A program made the translations under genes and the position numbers. From Candidatus Nanopelagicales bacterium (GTDB lineage Bacteria; Actinomycetota; Actinomycetes; S36-B12), in contig JALQSY010000021.1 of NCBI GenBank assembly GCA_023264215.1, forward strand, positions 1 to 18,294: 18,294 bases of DNA, read 5' to 3'. Under the pieces are notes generated by a model. It worked only from the letters and a program-made list of their open reading frames with translations, did no database searches and was not told the DNA's origin. This document shows, piece after piece, positions 1-7,004 of this stretch; within the stretch, counting starts at the first letter, position 1, and every line of letters begins with the position of its first letter.

Positions 1-398
1 ATGAAGAGGATGCCGCCGAGCTGATAGTTGGTGCCGTCGAGGAAGAACATGCCCATGACCGCGAATGCGCCGAGGTAGGCGAAGATCCCCATGATCGACT
101 TCTTTGACTTCGCGGTGTCCGCAATTGCTCCGACGATCGGCATGAGGATCAACTGGAAGACGACTGACAAAGCGACGCCGTACGGCACGTAGGACTCGGC
201 CGTGACCGGGATGATGCCGAGCAGCGTGATCTGCTCGCCGGCGTCCTGAGCGTTCTTGGCGATCTGCGTCAGGTACGGGCCGAGGAAGACAGTCCCTACC
301 GTCGTGGAGAAGGCCGATGCGGCCCAGTCGTAGAAGTACCAGCCGCGCTGTTCGCGGCGGCGTACCTCCGGTGGATCGAATGCCTCGATGGTGGCCAT
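1..398 (-). CDS. MFS transporter, UMF1 (Atg22-like) family, N-terminal part
   Basis: This is a partial gene: it starts at an ATG (complement of 396-398) and stays open to the left edge, giving about 132 residues. The N-terminus reads MATIEAFDPPEVRRREQRGW followed by YFYDWAASAFSTTV. The motif RGWYFYDWA.SAFSTTV is characteristic of the UMF1 group of the major facilitator superfamily, which includes fungal vacuolar Atg22. At least two membrane segments follow (about residues 70-90 and 102-120), with the polar loop IVGAIADTAKSKK matching the MFS loop between helices 2 and 3. It should be an inner-membrane permease; the substrate cannot be told from sequence. No clear Shine-Dalgarno sequence precedes the ATG. 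It is divergent from the YczE/YitT-like gene, sharing a very short promoter region. The family call is strong; the remainder of the gene lies outside the window. Confidence 0.88.
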   Translation of the reverse strand, partial: MATIEAFDPPEVRRREQRGWYFYDWAASAFSTTVGTVFLGPYLTQIAKNAQDAGEQITLLGIIPVTAESYVPYGVALSVVFQLILMPIVGAIADTAKSKKSIMGIFAYLGAFAVMGMFFLDGTNYQLGGILF

Positions 399-476
399 GG
401 GCAGATAGTGCCGCAGTCCAGCCCCCCGCGGAAGGGTCCGACGAGTACGGCGGCCCGCCTGCGCGACGGCCAGAAG

Positions 477-1145
477 GTGAACCCCTACGCTTCATGCGTG
501 TCCACCGCCGACCCGGTCCCCGCCCTGCGCAATCCGCGGGCCTGGCTCGCCCTCGTCCTCGGGGTCGTGCTGGTCGGCATCGGCCTGGGATTCATGATCG
601 ACGGCGGGTTCGGCGTCGCTCCCCCCGATGCGATGTTCACCGGAATGTCACGTGCGAGTGGCTTCACGGTGGGGACCGTGCTCTTCCTCGCGAGCATCCT
701 CATGGTGCTCCTGGCGTGGGCTCTCGGCATCAAGCCCGCGATCGGCACCCTCATCTCCTTCGTCGGCATCGCCGCCGTGGTCGATCTCACGAGGATCGTG
801 CTGGCCGCGGCCGACGTGGCCGACTGGGCCCTGGCGGCGCGCGTCGTGCTCTGGATCGTGGGGCTCCTGCTGTTCTGCTCGGGCATCCTCGGCATCTTCG
901 CTTCGGATCTGGGCACGAGCCCCTACGACCAGGTGGTGCGCGCCATAGCGCTGCGCACGGGCCGCTCGCTCGGCTTCGGTCGGCTCATGGTCGACGCAGT
1001 AGCCCTGCTGAGCGCCATCGTCCTCGGCGGGTCCTGGGGCGCGGGGACCGTCATCATCCTCATCGCCGTACCCCTCGGCCTCAACCTCGTCCTCCCCCAC
1101 ATCAAGAGGCACGTGCACCCGCAGCCGCGCATACTGACCGTGTGA
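477..1145 (+). CDS. YczE/YitT-like integral membrane protein
   Basis: The product of about 222 residues is almost entirely hydrophobic, with roughly five predicted membrane helices. It looks internally duplicated: GGFGVAPPDAMFTG in the first half and SDLGTSPYDQVV in the second half each have the G-x-x-P-x-D pattern after a helix, typical of the YczE/YyaS/YitT-like group. Function in the family is poorly defined; a transport role is only guessed. The start is uncertain. The frame is open back to a GTG at 408, but that would leave only 9 bp to the divergent transporter gene and adds a Pro/Arg-rich stretch unlike the family. The GTG at 477 is chosen, and one at 501 is also possible. The stop overlaps the next gene's start by 4 nt (GTGA, 1142-1145), implying translational coupling with the phosphatase-like protein. 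Confidence 0.8.
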   Translation: MNPYASCVSTADPVPALRNPRAWLALVLGVVLVGIGLGFMIDGGFGVAPPDAMFTGMSRASGFTVGTVLFLASILMVLLAWALGIKPAIGTLISFVGIAAVVDLTRIVLAAADVADWALAARVVLWIVGLLLFCSGILGIFASDLGTSPYDQVVRAIALRTGRSLGFGRLMVDAVALLSAIVLGGSWGAGTVIILIAVPLGLNLVLPHIKRHVHPQPRILTV

Positions 1146-1789
1146 GTTCACGCGCGAGACGCATCCTGGGCAGCACCGCTGCCGTGGTGCTCGCGGTCGT
1201 CGCGATCGTGGCCGGCATCGCCGCGACCGGGTCCGCCTCCCGCTCCGTCGACTCCGGTTCCGCGGGTGCGCAAGCCCAGCCCCGCTCGGACATCTGGCAG
1301 CAACTGCGCACCGGACGCGGGTACGTCGTGCTGCTGCGTCACGCACTCGCGCCCGGCACGGGCGATCCGGCCGGCTTCCGGCTCGGCGACTGCTCCACGC
1401 AGCGCAACCTGTCGACCGAGGGACGCCGCCAGGCCATCGCCATCGGGGCGCAGTGGCGACGTCAGGATCTTCCGGTCGATCGGGTGCTGACCAGCCGGTG
1501 GTGCAGGGCGCGCGACACCGCACGCCTGCTGGCGGTCGGCAAGGTGCGCGCGTACCCGGCCCTGGACTCCAGCTTCACCGTGCCGGACTCCGTGGCCGAT
1601 CGCCGCGCGGCGAAGGTCCGGGCGCTCATCGAGCGGCATCGGGGCAGGCCCGGCGTCCTCGTCCTGGTCGGTCACCAGGTCAACATCGTCGACGTGACGG
1701 GTGTCGCGCCGGCCTCGGGCGGTGCAGTGGTGGTCAAGGCCAATGCCGATGGCTCCGTGCGCGTTGTCGGCACGCTCCCTGCGCCCTGA
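1142..1789 (+). CDS. exported histidine phosphatase family protein
   Basis: The protein has 215 residues with an N-terminal hydrophobic segment (about residues 9-30) preceded by Arg residues. This is a signal peptide or membrane anchor, so the catalytic domain should be outside the cytoplasm. The histidine phosphatase core begins at VVLLRHALAPGTGDP, where R66-H67 carries the phosphorylated histidine. R119 lies in LTSRWCRARDTA, and the second catalytic histidine is H178 in LVLVGHQVN. The domain is short, as in the branch with RHALAPGTGDPxxFxLxDC...RNLS.GR that is often periplasmic or exported. The substrate is unknown. The GTG start overlaps the stop of the upstream membrane-protein gene (GTGA), so the two form a coupled unit. 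It converges on the thioredoxin-like gene with a 5-bp gap. The longer open frame upstream, from 317, is antisense or out-of-frame noise. Confidence 0.85.
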   Translation: MSSRARRILGSTAAVVLAVVAIVAGIAATGSASRSVDSGSAGAQAQPRSDIWQQLRTGRGYVVLLRHALAPGTGDPAGFRLGDCSTQRNLSTEGRRQAIAIGAQWRRQDLPVDRVLTSRWCRARDTARLLAVGKVRAYPALDSSFTVPDSVADRRAAKVRALIERHRGRPGVLVLVGHQVNIVDVTGVAPASGGAVVVKANADGSVRVVGTLPAP

Positions 1790-1794
1790 GCGAT

Positions 1795-2268
1795 CTATCC
1801 GGCGAGCGCCTCGGCGATCACGCTCCAGGCCTGGTCGGTCGGCTCGCCCGGGACCCGCGCGAGCACCTCGCCGGCAGGCGTGACGACACAGGCCTGCACA
1901 TCGTCGGATCCGGGGATGCCCAGGAGCTTTTGGAACGCCGAGACGTTGGTGTAGACGGTGATCGTGCGCGCGAGCACGCGCGGAATGCGGATGCTCGACG
2001 CCATGCCGCCGTCGATGAAGCCACGGCCGACCTTCCACCTGGTCGACAGCACCGGGATCTCGATCACGCACGTCTGGTCGCCCGGCGCCATGTCGACCGG
2101 GGAACCGGGTACGCCGTTGCCCTCCGCCCGCGCGATCCACCGGTCGACGCAGCCCTGGTGCCGCTGCTGGAAGGCCACGAGCGCGAGCGTGCGCGCAGCG
2201 GGCAGGTCAGCGGGGAGGATGATCTCGGCGCCGGCGAGCGAGCGGCCTTCGACCCGGGGGAATTCCAC
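1795..2268 (-). CDS. conserved hypothetical protein, possibly thioredoxin-fold
   Basis: The product has 157 residues and begins at a GTG (complement of 2266-2268). Coding beyond that point in the same frame is only the shadow of the dioxygenase gene. I do not recognise a named family with certainty. The segment LALVAFQQRHQGCVDRWI resembles the beta-strand plus active-site region of AhpC/TSA-like proteins, but only one Cys is present and there is no CxxC. The later stretch TVYTNVSAFQKLLGIPGSDD followed by VVTPAGEVLARVPG fits the C-terminal half of a thioredoxin-like fold. No signal peptide is seen, so it is probably cytoplasmic. It lies 29 bp downstream of the dioxygenase on the same strand, so co-transcription is likely. 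The fold suggestion is inference; the gene itself is well supported by codon bias and position. Confidence 0.7.
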   Translation of the reverse strand: MEFPRVEGRSLAGAEIILPADLPAARTLALVAFQQRHQGCVDRWIARAEGNGVPGSPVDMAPGDQTCVIEIPVLSTRWKVGRGFIDGGMASSIRIPRVLARTITVYTNVSAFQKLLGIPGSDDVQACVVTPAGEVLARVPGEPTDQAWSVIAEALAG

Positions 2269-2297
2269 GGGTCGATTATCCCGTCCGCCGCTGACTG

Positions 2298-3089
2298 CTA
2301 CGCAACCTGCAGCGAGCGCTTGCTCAGGCCGGAGAAGGAGCCGGTGATCGTCGTCTCGGGGGCGGCGGCGGGATCTCCGGCGGCACCGAGGGTGACGAAG
2401 ATCGGCGTGAAGTGCTCGACCGTGGGGTGGGCGTACGGCATGCCCGGTGCCTGGCGGAAGCGGGCGAGCTCGTCGACATCGCCGCGCGCCAGAGCGTCGG
2501 CGGCCCATGCGTCGAAATCGCGCGACCAGCCCGGCTCGGCCGCACCGGGCGACCAGTCGGTGAGGAACGGCAGGCCGTGGGTGAGGAAGCCCGAGCCGAT
2601 GAGGAGCACGCCGTGGTCGCGCAGCGGCGCGAGTCGTCGCCCGAGCTCGAGCAGCGCCTGCGGGTCATCGGCGGGCAGTGACATCTGGATGACGGGGATG
2701 TCGGCCTCGGGGTACATCACCTTGAGCGGCACCCACGCGCCGTGATCGAGGCCGCGCGCGGTGTGCTCGTGGACCTCCTGGGTGTCCGGCAGCACCGAGC
2801 GGACCAGGGCAGCGAGCGCCGACGCGTCAGGCGTGGCGTAGGTCATCCGGTAGTAGTGCTCGGGGAAGCCGTAGAAGTCGTAGACGAGCGGCGTGCCCGC
2901 GGCCGTGGCCGAGATCGCGAGCGGTGCGCTCTCCCAGTGGGCGCTGAGGATGACGATGCCGGTCGGCCGCGGCAGTGCGCTGGCCCAGTCGGCGAGCTGG
3001 CCGGTCCACAGGCGATCGTCGAGCAGCGGGGGCGCCCCGTGGCCGAGGTAGAGCGCCGGCATGCGGACCGGGGCCGACGGGACATCCAT
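2298..3089 (-). CDS. extradiol ring-cleavage dioxygenase, DODA/YgiD type (LigB superfamily)
   Basis: The 263-residue protein has the metal-ligand motifs of the 4,5-DOPA-extradiol-dioxygenase-like family in order: LGHGAPP (H17), LSAHWES (H51), LDHGAWVP (H116), FLTHGLPF (H171) and HPTVEHFTP (H221/H226). Family members are single-domain cytoplasmic enzymes of about 260 residues with a metal-dependent extradiol active site, so this is full length. The natural substrate in bacteria is usually unknown; catechol-type aromatics are expected. The frame is open to a TTG at 3122, but that would put the start inside the 18-bp inverted repeat at 3108-3125. The ATG at 3089 leaves the repeat as a promoter operator and has a TAGTCT element (3097-3102) 7 nt upstream. 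An ATG at 3062 is another candidate. The same operator precedes the pirin pair, suggesting co-regulation. Confidence 0.92.
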   Translation of the reverse strand: MDVPSAPVRMPALYLGHGAPPLLDDRLWTGQLADWASALPRPTGIVILSAHWESAPLAISATAAGTPLVYDFYGFPEHYYRMTYATPDASALAALVRSVLPDTQEVHEHTARGLDHGAWVPLKVMYPEADIPVIQMSLPADDPQALLELGRRLAPLRDHGVLLIGSGFLTHGLPFLTDWSPGAAEPGWSRDFDAWAADALARGDVDELARFRQAPGMPYAHPTVEHFTPIFVTLGAAGDPAAAPETTITGSFSGLSKRSLQVA

Positions 3090-3096
3090 GGGCAGA

Positions 3097-3125
3097 AGAC
3101 TAGCAGATAGTTGAGCCGTCAACTA
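3097..3125 (-). promoter_or_regulatory. candidate operator and -10 of the DODA-type dioxygenase gene
   Basis: Positions 3108-3125 read TAGTTGAGCCGTCAACTA: two perfect 7-bp inverted half-sites separated by 4 bp. The element lies 18 nt upstream of the dioxygenase ATG (3089) and overlaps the TAG stop codon of the S53 protease gene (3123-3125). On the minus strand TAGTCT (3097-3102) sits 7 nt before the ATG and could be the -10 of a leaderless transcript, which would place the repeat across the -35 and spacer region. A repressor such as a MarR-family protein is the natural guess for a symmetric 18-bp site. The repeat is directly seen; its function is inferred. Confidence 0.6.
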
Positions 3126-4991
3126 CCTAGCGCCCGGACGCGGCACCAGCCCGGGCAGTCGGTCGATCCGCGGGGCGCCGAGGCCCGAAGCCATGTCGAA
3201 GCCCTTCTCCGCAGTGCAGCAGGGCAGGCCCATGACGGCGTTGTTGCCCTCGCGAACGTCGTAGAAGGGCGGCCTCGTCGACGCCCCGATCCGGTAGAGC
3301 CATGGATTGGCGAAGCCGATACCCGGCCGTCCCGCCTTACGCTCGGCGGCAGCGATCAGGGCAAGGTTGGCGGCCAGGAACGGAGCGCCCCCACTCGTGC
3401 CTCCGACGGTGTAGAGCGTGCCGCCGTAGAAGATGGGCCAGCCCGGCTTGAGGGCGCCGAGGAGGGCAACGTCAGGAAGCGCCCGCGGCCCGGCCACCGT
3501 GGCCCCCGCCTGGTACCAGGGGCGCGCAAAGACCTCACTGGGGCCGCCGGCGCCGCCGGCTGCGGGAGGGGACGCGCCGGGGGACTGCGTGTAGCGCAGG
3601 TCGTTCCAGACCACCTCGAGCGTGCGCTGATTGTCGTCGCCTAGGTACAGGCGTGTGCCACCGACCGCCGTGACCCACGGCGAGCTCGCCGGATACCAGG
3701 CGAGGGGGCGGTCCGTGGCCTCGCTAGCCTCCGCTCCGCACATCGATGTGCCAAAGTCTCCGGCCGCATACAGCACACTCGTGCCGACGACCGCAGCGAG
3801 GGCGAGCAGGTCCTCGTTGACCGGGATGATCTGCGCGCGCTGCGACGCGTAGGTGGCCTCGCATGTCCCGTAGGAGACGGACACGACATCGGGGGACACC
3901 AGGCCCTTGCCGTCGTAGTCAAGGCTCAATGCGAGAGAGTCGGTAATGCCCGGAGCCGGCCCGACGACCTGAAGGAGTCGGATCGACGCTGCGTCGGGCA
4001 CAACCGCAGACGCCGCGATCAGGTCAAGGTGGGTCTCAGCTCCTGCATTGCGGAAGGCCTCCGGCACTCCCGTGCCACGCTGGATGGCAATTCGCGGCTG
4101 GCGATGCCCGAAGCACTCGGCTGCGAGGGAGATGTCAGGCGGGTTGAAGCCGTACCCGAGGCTGACGATGGTCAGCCTCGTGCCCTTGCCCGTCATGCCG
4201 CGGTCGGCGAGGGTGGAACTGCCGTAGGCGTCCCTGACCTGGTTGATGTTGTAGACAGCGCGGTTCTCCAGTGCGGGCTGATCACAGGTATCGCCCAGGG
4301 GCGTGCCCTCGTTGCGCGGGAACTCCACGGGGGTGCCGGGGAAAGCGAGAAGGTCGGCGAATCCCTGTGCCTCCGTATCGTCGATACCGGGGAGATCTGC
4401 GTCGGGCACGTAGACCGCGGCCTGGGCGACCCAGCCGGACGTGACATCCGCGAAGGCTGGCGGCGCTCCAGCGAACCCCTCTTCATCCTCGAGGACCAAC
4501 TGGCGGTACGGCAGTGCGGCACTGGGCTCGACCGTCACCATGCTGGTGCCGTAGAGGCGCTCCCAGGTGCTCCGGGGGGCGGTGAGCCGCGCGAGCATAC
4601 GCGTGCGATCGATGGACACGGACACGCCCTGGGCAGCGGCAGCAGTACGCAGCGCCGCGACGTCGGCCTTGGATGCGCCGTACCTCGCCGCAGCCTGCCG
4701 AAGGGTGAGGAAGTTGCGATAGAGCGGAGCACCCGGCGTTGACCGCTGTCGAGCCGCCGCCTGCAGGGCGGAGGTATCCCGCGGCAGGCCCGCGAGGAAG
4801 GTGAAGGTCGGGTCATCGTTGCTGGGCTCGGCCGTGTTCCCGGGCTCCGCCGTGTTCCCGGGCTCCGCTGTGCCGCTCGCCGTGCCGCTCGCGGGGGACG
4901 ACACGAGGAGACCCGCTGCCAGTGCCCCCGCCCCCACGATCGCGGCCACGAGCCGGGCCGGCCGTCGCGGCCCTGTCGCTACTAGTCGCAT
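3123..4991 (-). CDS. secreted S53 family peptidase (sedolisin/pro-kumamolisin type)
   Basis: The 622-residue precursor starts with a signal peptide (Arg-rich start, hydrophobic residues 13-30). A Thr/Ala/Glu/Pro-rich repeat linker (about 37-58) follows, then a pro-kumamolisin activation domain (about 60-190) and the catalytic domain (about 240-615). The sedolisin active site is complete: E319 and D323 in ETHLDL, the oxyanion-hole D412 in YAAGDFGTS, and nucleophile S533 in GGTSGGAPF. The C-terminal calcium site is represented by FYDVREGNN (D578) and GFDMASGLG (D599). Such enzymes are serine-carboxyl endopeptidases that self-activate at acidic pH outside the cell. A TAGGCT element (4999-5004) lies 7 nt before the ATG and there is no clear Shine-Dalgarno, so the transcript may be leaderless. 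The stop codon lies within the dioxygenase operator. The length and motifs indicate an intact gene. Confidence 0.94.
   Translation of the reverse strand: MRLVATGPRRPARLVAAIVGAGALAAGLLVSSPASGTASGTAEPGNTAEPGNTAEPSNDDPTFTFLAGLPRDTSALQAAARQRSTPGAPLYRNFLTLRQAAARYGASKADVAALRTAAAAQGVSVSIDRTRMLARLTAPRSTWERLYGTSMVTVEPSAALPYRQLVLEDEEGFAGAPPAFADVTSGWVAQAAVYVPDADLPGIDDTEAQGFADLLAFPGTPVEFPRNEGTPLGDTCDQPALENRAVYNINQVRDAYGSSTLADRGMTGKGTRLTIVSLGYGFNPPDISLAAECFGHRQPRIAIQRGTGVPEAFRNAGAETHLDLIAASAVVPDAASIRLLQVVGPAPGITDSLALSLDYDGKGLVSPDVVSVSYGTCEATYASQRAQIIPVNEDLLALAAVVGTSVLYAAGDFGTSMCGAEASEATDRPLAWYPASSPWVTAVGGTRLYLGDDNQRTLEVVWNDLRYTQSPGASPPAAGGAGGPSEVFARPWYQAGATVAGPRALPDVALLGALKPGWPIFYGGTLYTVGGTSGGAPFLAANLALIAAAERKAGRPGIGFANPWLYRIGASTRPPFYDVREGNNAVMGLPCCTAEKGFDMASGLGAPRIDRLPGLVPRPGAR
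4824..4889 (-). repeat. short tandem repeats in the S53 protease linker
   Basis: Three consecutive 18-bp units lie at 4824-4841, 4842-4859 and 4860-4877. The first two differ at one base (GGGCTCGGCCGTGTTCCC and GGGCTCCGCCGTGTTCCC) and the third is diverged. Two 12-bp units (GTGCCGCTCGCC-like) follow. In the protease frame they encode the repeats GTASGTA and NTAEPG-NTAEPG-NTAEPS, between signal peptide and prodomain. The repeat is in frame (multiples of 3) and could vary in length by slippage without breaking the gene. Confidence 0.8.
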
Positions 4992-5045
4992 GGATAGGAG
5001 CCTAGGGCCATGGTCGTGGGGCGTCTAGGCCCATCGTGCGCCGAT

Positions 5046-5098
5046 TTGCCGATCCCGGGCGAGGACTGTAGTTTAGTATTCAACTAGTTGAGGAGATG
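5046..5098 (+). promoter_or_regulatory. promoter, operator and ribosome binding site of the pirin pair
   Basis: TTGCCG (5046-5051) and TAGTTT (5069-5074) are separated by 17 bp and fit a sigma-70-type promoter. Overlapping the -10 is TAGTTTAGTATTCAACTA (5069-5086), an inverted repeat with 7-bp arms and a 4-bp centre. It is identical at 14 of 18 positions to the repeat in front of the dioxygenase gene, including a fully identical right arm. A third half-site, AGTTGA (5086-5091), creates an additional 12-bp perfect palindrome TCAACTAGTTGA (5080-5091). GAGGAG (about 5090-5095) is a good ribosome binding site for the ATG at 5101. Repressor binding here would block the -10. Confidence 0.6.
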
Positions 5099-5100
5099 CC

Positions 5101-6090
5101 ATGCCTGCCGTGACCGTCGACAACCCGCTGACCCTGCCGAGGGTCGAGGTGACCGACCCCGCCGCCAAGGACCGCCCGGTCGTGTCGATCACGACGGCGC
5201 CGCGCGGATTCGAGGGCGAGGGCTTCCCGGTCCGCCGTGCCTTCGCCGGCATCGACCTCCGCGCGCTCGATCCCTTCATCATGATGGACCAGATGGGTGA
5301 GGTGGAGTACGCACCGGGTGAGCCCAAGGGCACGCCGTGGCACCCGCACCGCGGATTCGAGACCGTCACCTACATCATCGACGGCATCTTCGAGCATGCC
5401 GACTCGCACGGCGGCGGCGGCGTCATCACCAACGGCGACACGCAGTGGATGACCGCCGGCTCGGGCATCCTGCACATCGAGAAGCCGCCGGAGCACCTGG
5501 TCGTCAGCGGCGGGCTCTTCCACGGACTGCAGCTGTGGGTCAACCTGCCGAGCAAGCTCAAGATGGCCGAGCCGCGCTACCAGGACCTGCGCTCGGGCCA
5601 GGTGGGCCTGGCCACCTCCCCCGACGGCGGTGCGCTCTTGCGCATCATCTCCGGGGAGGTCGCCGGCGTGCAGGGACCGGGGCAGACCTACACCCCGGCC
5701 ACGCTCATCCACGCCACGATCGCTCCCGGTGCCGAGATCACCCTCCCGTGGCGCCAGGACTACAACGCCCTGGTCTACGCCCTGTCCGGCGACGGCCAGG
5801 TCGGCTCGGGCACCGGGCGCCGCGCGCTGAAGTCCGGCCAGACCGCGGTCTTCGGTAGCGGTGACACGATCACCATCGCTGCCGATCCGGTGCAGGAGTC
5901 GCGCCTCGGCGGCTTCGACGTGTTCATCCTCGGCGGCCAGCCGATCCGCGAGCCCGTGGCGGCGTACGGCCCGTTCGTGATGAACACCAAGGCCGAGCTC
6001 ATGCAGGCGTTCGAGGACTACCAGGCCGGCAAGCTCGGCAGCATTCCCGCCGCGCACGGCAGCGTCAACGCCAGCACACCCGACGCGTGA
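5101..6090 (+). CDS. pirin family protein (first of pair)
   Basis: The 329-residue protein is a bicupin of the pirin family. The N-terminal cupin metal site is intact: H81 and H83 in PWHPHRGFETV, and H125 and E127 in GILHIEKPPEH. These correspond to His56/His58/His101/Glu103 of human pirin. Pirins bind Fe or another divalent metal; some bacterial members oxidise quercetin or act as regulators, so the role here is open. There is no signal peptide, so it is cytoplasmic. The GAGGAG ribosome site at a good spacing decides the ATG start. Its last codons overlap the second pirin gene by 4 nt (GTGA, 6087-6090). The promoter carries the same inverted repeat as the extradiol dioxygenase gene, which suggests a shared response to an aromatic, quinone or electrophile signal (inference). 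Confidence 0.94.
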   Translation: MPAVTVDNPLTLPRVEVTDPAAKDRPVVSITTAPRGFEGEGFPVRRAFAGIDLRALDPFIMMDQMGEVEYAPGEPKGTPWHPHRGFETVTYIIDGIFEHADSHGGGGVITNGDTQWMTAGSGILHIEKPPEHLVVSGGLFHGLQLWVNLPSKLKMAEPRYQDLRSGQVGLATSPDGGALLRIISGEVAGVQGPGQTYTPATLIHATIAPGAEITLPWRQDYNALVYALSGDGQVGSGTGRRALKSGQTAVFGSGDTITIAADPVQESRLGGFDVFILGGQPIREPVAAYGPFVMNTKAELMQAFEDYQAGKLGSIPAAHGSVNASTPDA

Positions 6091-7004
6091 GCGACCCGCT
6101 CGTCACTGACGCGAAGGTCGCCGAGGTCGGTGGCTTCCGCGTCCGTCGAGCACTCCCGCGTCGCGGCCTGCGCACCGTGGGCGCGTGGTGCTTCGCCGAC
6201 CACATGGGCCCGGAGGTCGTCACCGAGACGAGCGGCCTGGATGTCGGCCCGCACCCGCACATCGGGCTGCAGACCGCGACCTGGCTCGTCGACGGGGCCG
6301 TGCTGCACACCGACTCGCTGGGATCCGAGCAGCTGATCCGCCCCGGGCAACTCAACCTGATGACCGCGGGCCGCGGCATCGTGCACGCCGAGGAGTCGGT
6401 ACGCGCGCGCGCCGGTGCGGGTTCGTCGACCCTGCACGGCGTGCAGCTGTGGATCGCGCAGCCATCGGCCACGCGAGAGGGCGCCTCGGCATTCGCCCAC
6501 CATGCGGACCTGCCGAGCATCGACGTCGGCCACGGCGAGGCGACGGTCTTCATCGGGGACCACGCCGGGGCGACGAGCGACGCGTGCACCGACACGGCAC
6601 TGGTCGGCATCGACGCTTCGCTGCGATCGGGATCATCGACCTGGCCGCTGCGACCGGACTTCGAGTACGCCGTCTACGTCATCTCCGGCGCCGTCCTCGT
6701 CGAGATGCCGGGCGCGTCGCACACGGCGCACGAGGGCCAGCTCGTCGACCTGCGCACGCACCCCGGCGAGATGACCCTGCGCGTCACCGAGAGCGCCCGC
6801 CTGCTCATCCTCGGGGGCGAGCCGCTGGGCGAGCCGCTCTACATGTGGTGGAACTTCGTCGGGCGCTCACGCGATGAGATCGCGCAGGCCTCCCGGGACT
6901 GGGCGGCGTACGTCGAGACCGGTGCGCGATCGGCGTCGGCTACCGCGCGCTTCGATCGGGTGTCGTCGTCCCTGGCACCCATCCCGGCGCCCGCGCTGGT
7001 CTAG
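6087..7004 (+). CDS. pirin family protein (second of pair)
   Basis: This is a 305-residue second pirin-type bicupin, clearly divergent from the first. Its metal ligands are also intact: H56 and H58 in VGPHPHIGLQTATW, and H100 and E102 in RGIVHAEES. The HPHxGLQTATW variant (instead of HPHRGFETV) resembles the YhaK-type pirin branch. The C-terminal cupin runs from about residue 160 to 255 (LRPDFEYAVYVISGAV onward). The GTG start overlaps the stop of the first pirin gene in GTGA, so translation is coupled and the two may work together. The stop TAG (7002-7004) shares the tetranucleotide CTAG with the stop of the convergent lipoprotein gene. Cytoplasmic; substrate unknown. Confidence 0.9.
   Translation: MSDPLVTDAKVAEVGGFRVRRALPRRGLRTVGAWCFADHMGPEVVTETSGLDVGPHPHIGLQTATWLVDGAVLHTDSLGSEQLIRPGQLNLMTAGRGIVHAEESVRARAGAGSSTLHGVQLWIAQPSATREGASAFAHHADLPSIDVGHGEATVFIGDHAGATSDACTDTALVGIDASLRSGSSTWPLRPDFEYAVYVISGAVLVEMPGASHTAHEGQLVDLRTHPGEMTLRVTESARLLILGGEPLGEPLYMWWNFVGRSRDEIAQASRDWAAYVETGARSASATARFDRVSSSLAPIPAPALV

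Noticed and set aside
317..1141. Long plus-strand open frame upstream of the histidine phosphatase start
   Set aside because: It is Arg/Pro-rich, overlaps the membrane-protein gene in another frame and has no family features. It continues into the true phosphatase frame only because the GC-rich DNA has few stops.
1148..2140. 330-codon minus-strand frame across the phosphatase and the thioredoxin-like gene
   Set aside because: It runs antisense to one gene and out of frame in the other, with Arg/Gly/Asp-rich noise composition. It is a GC-rich shadow.
4997..5032. Second operator from the CCTAGGGCC and CTAGGCCC stretches upstream of the protease
   Set aside because: They are not a consistent inverted or direct repeat and the match is short; probably chance, although CCTAGG overlaps the putative -10.
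5080..6057. 325-codon minus-strand frame opposite the first pirin
   Set aside because: It is antisense to a gene with intact metal-binding motifs, has shadow-type composition and no recognisable domain.
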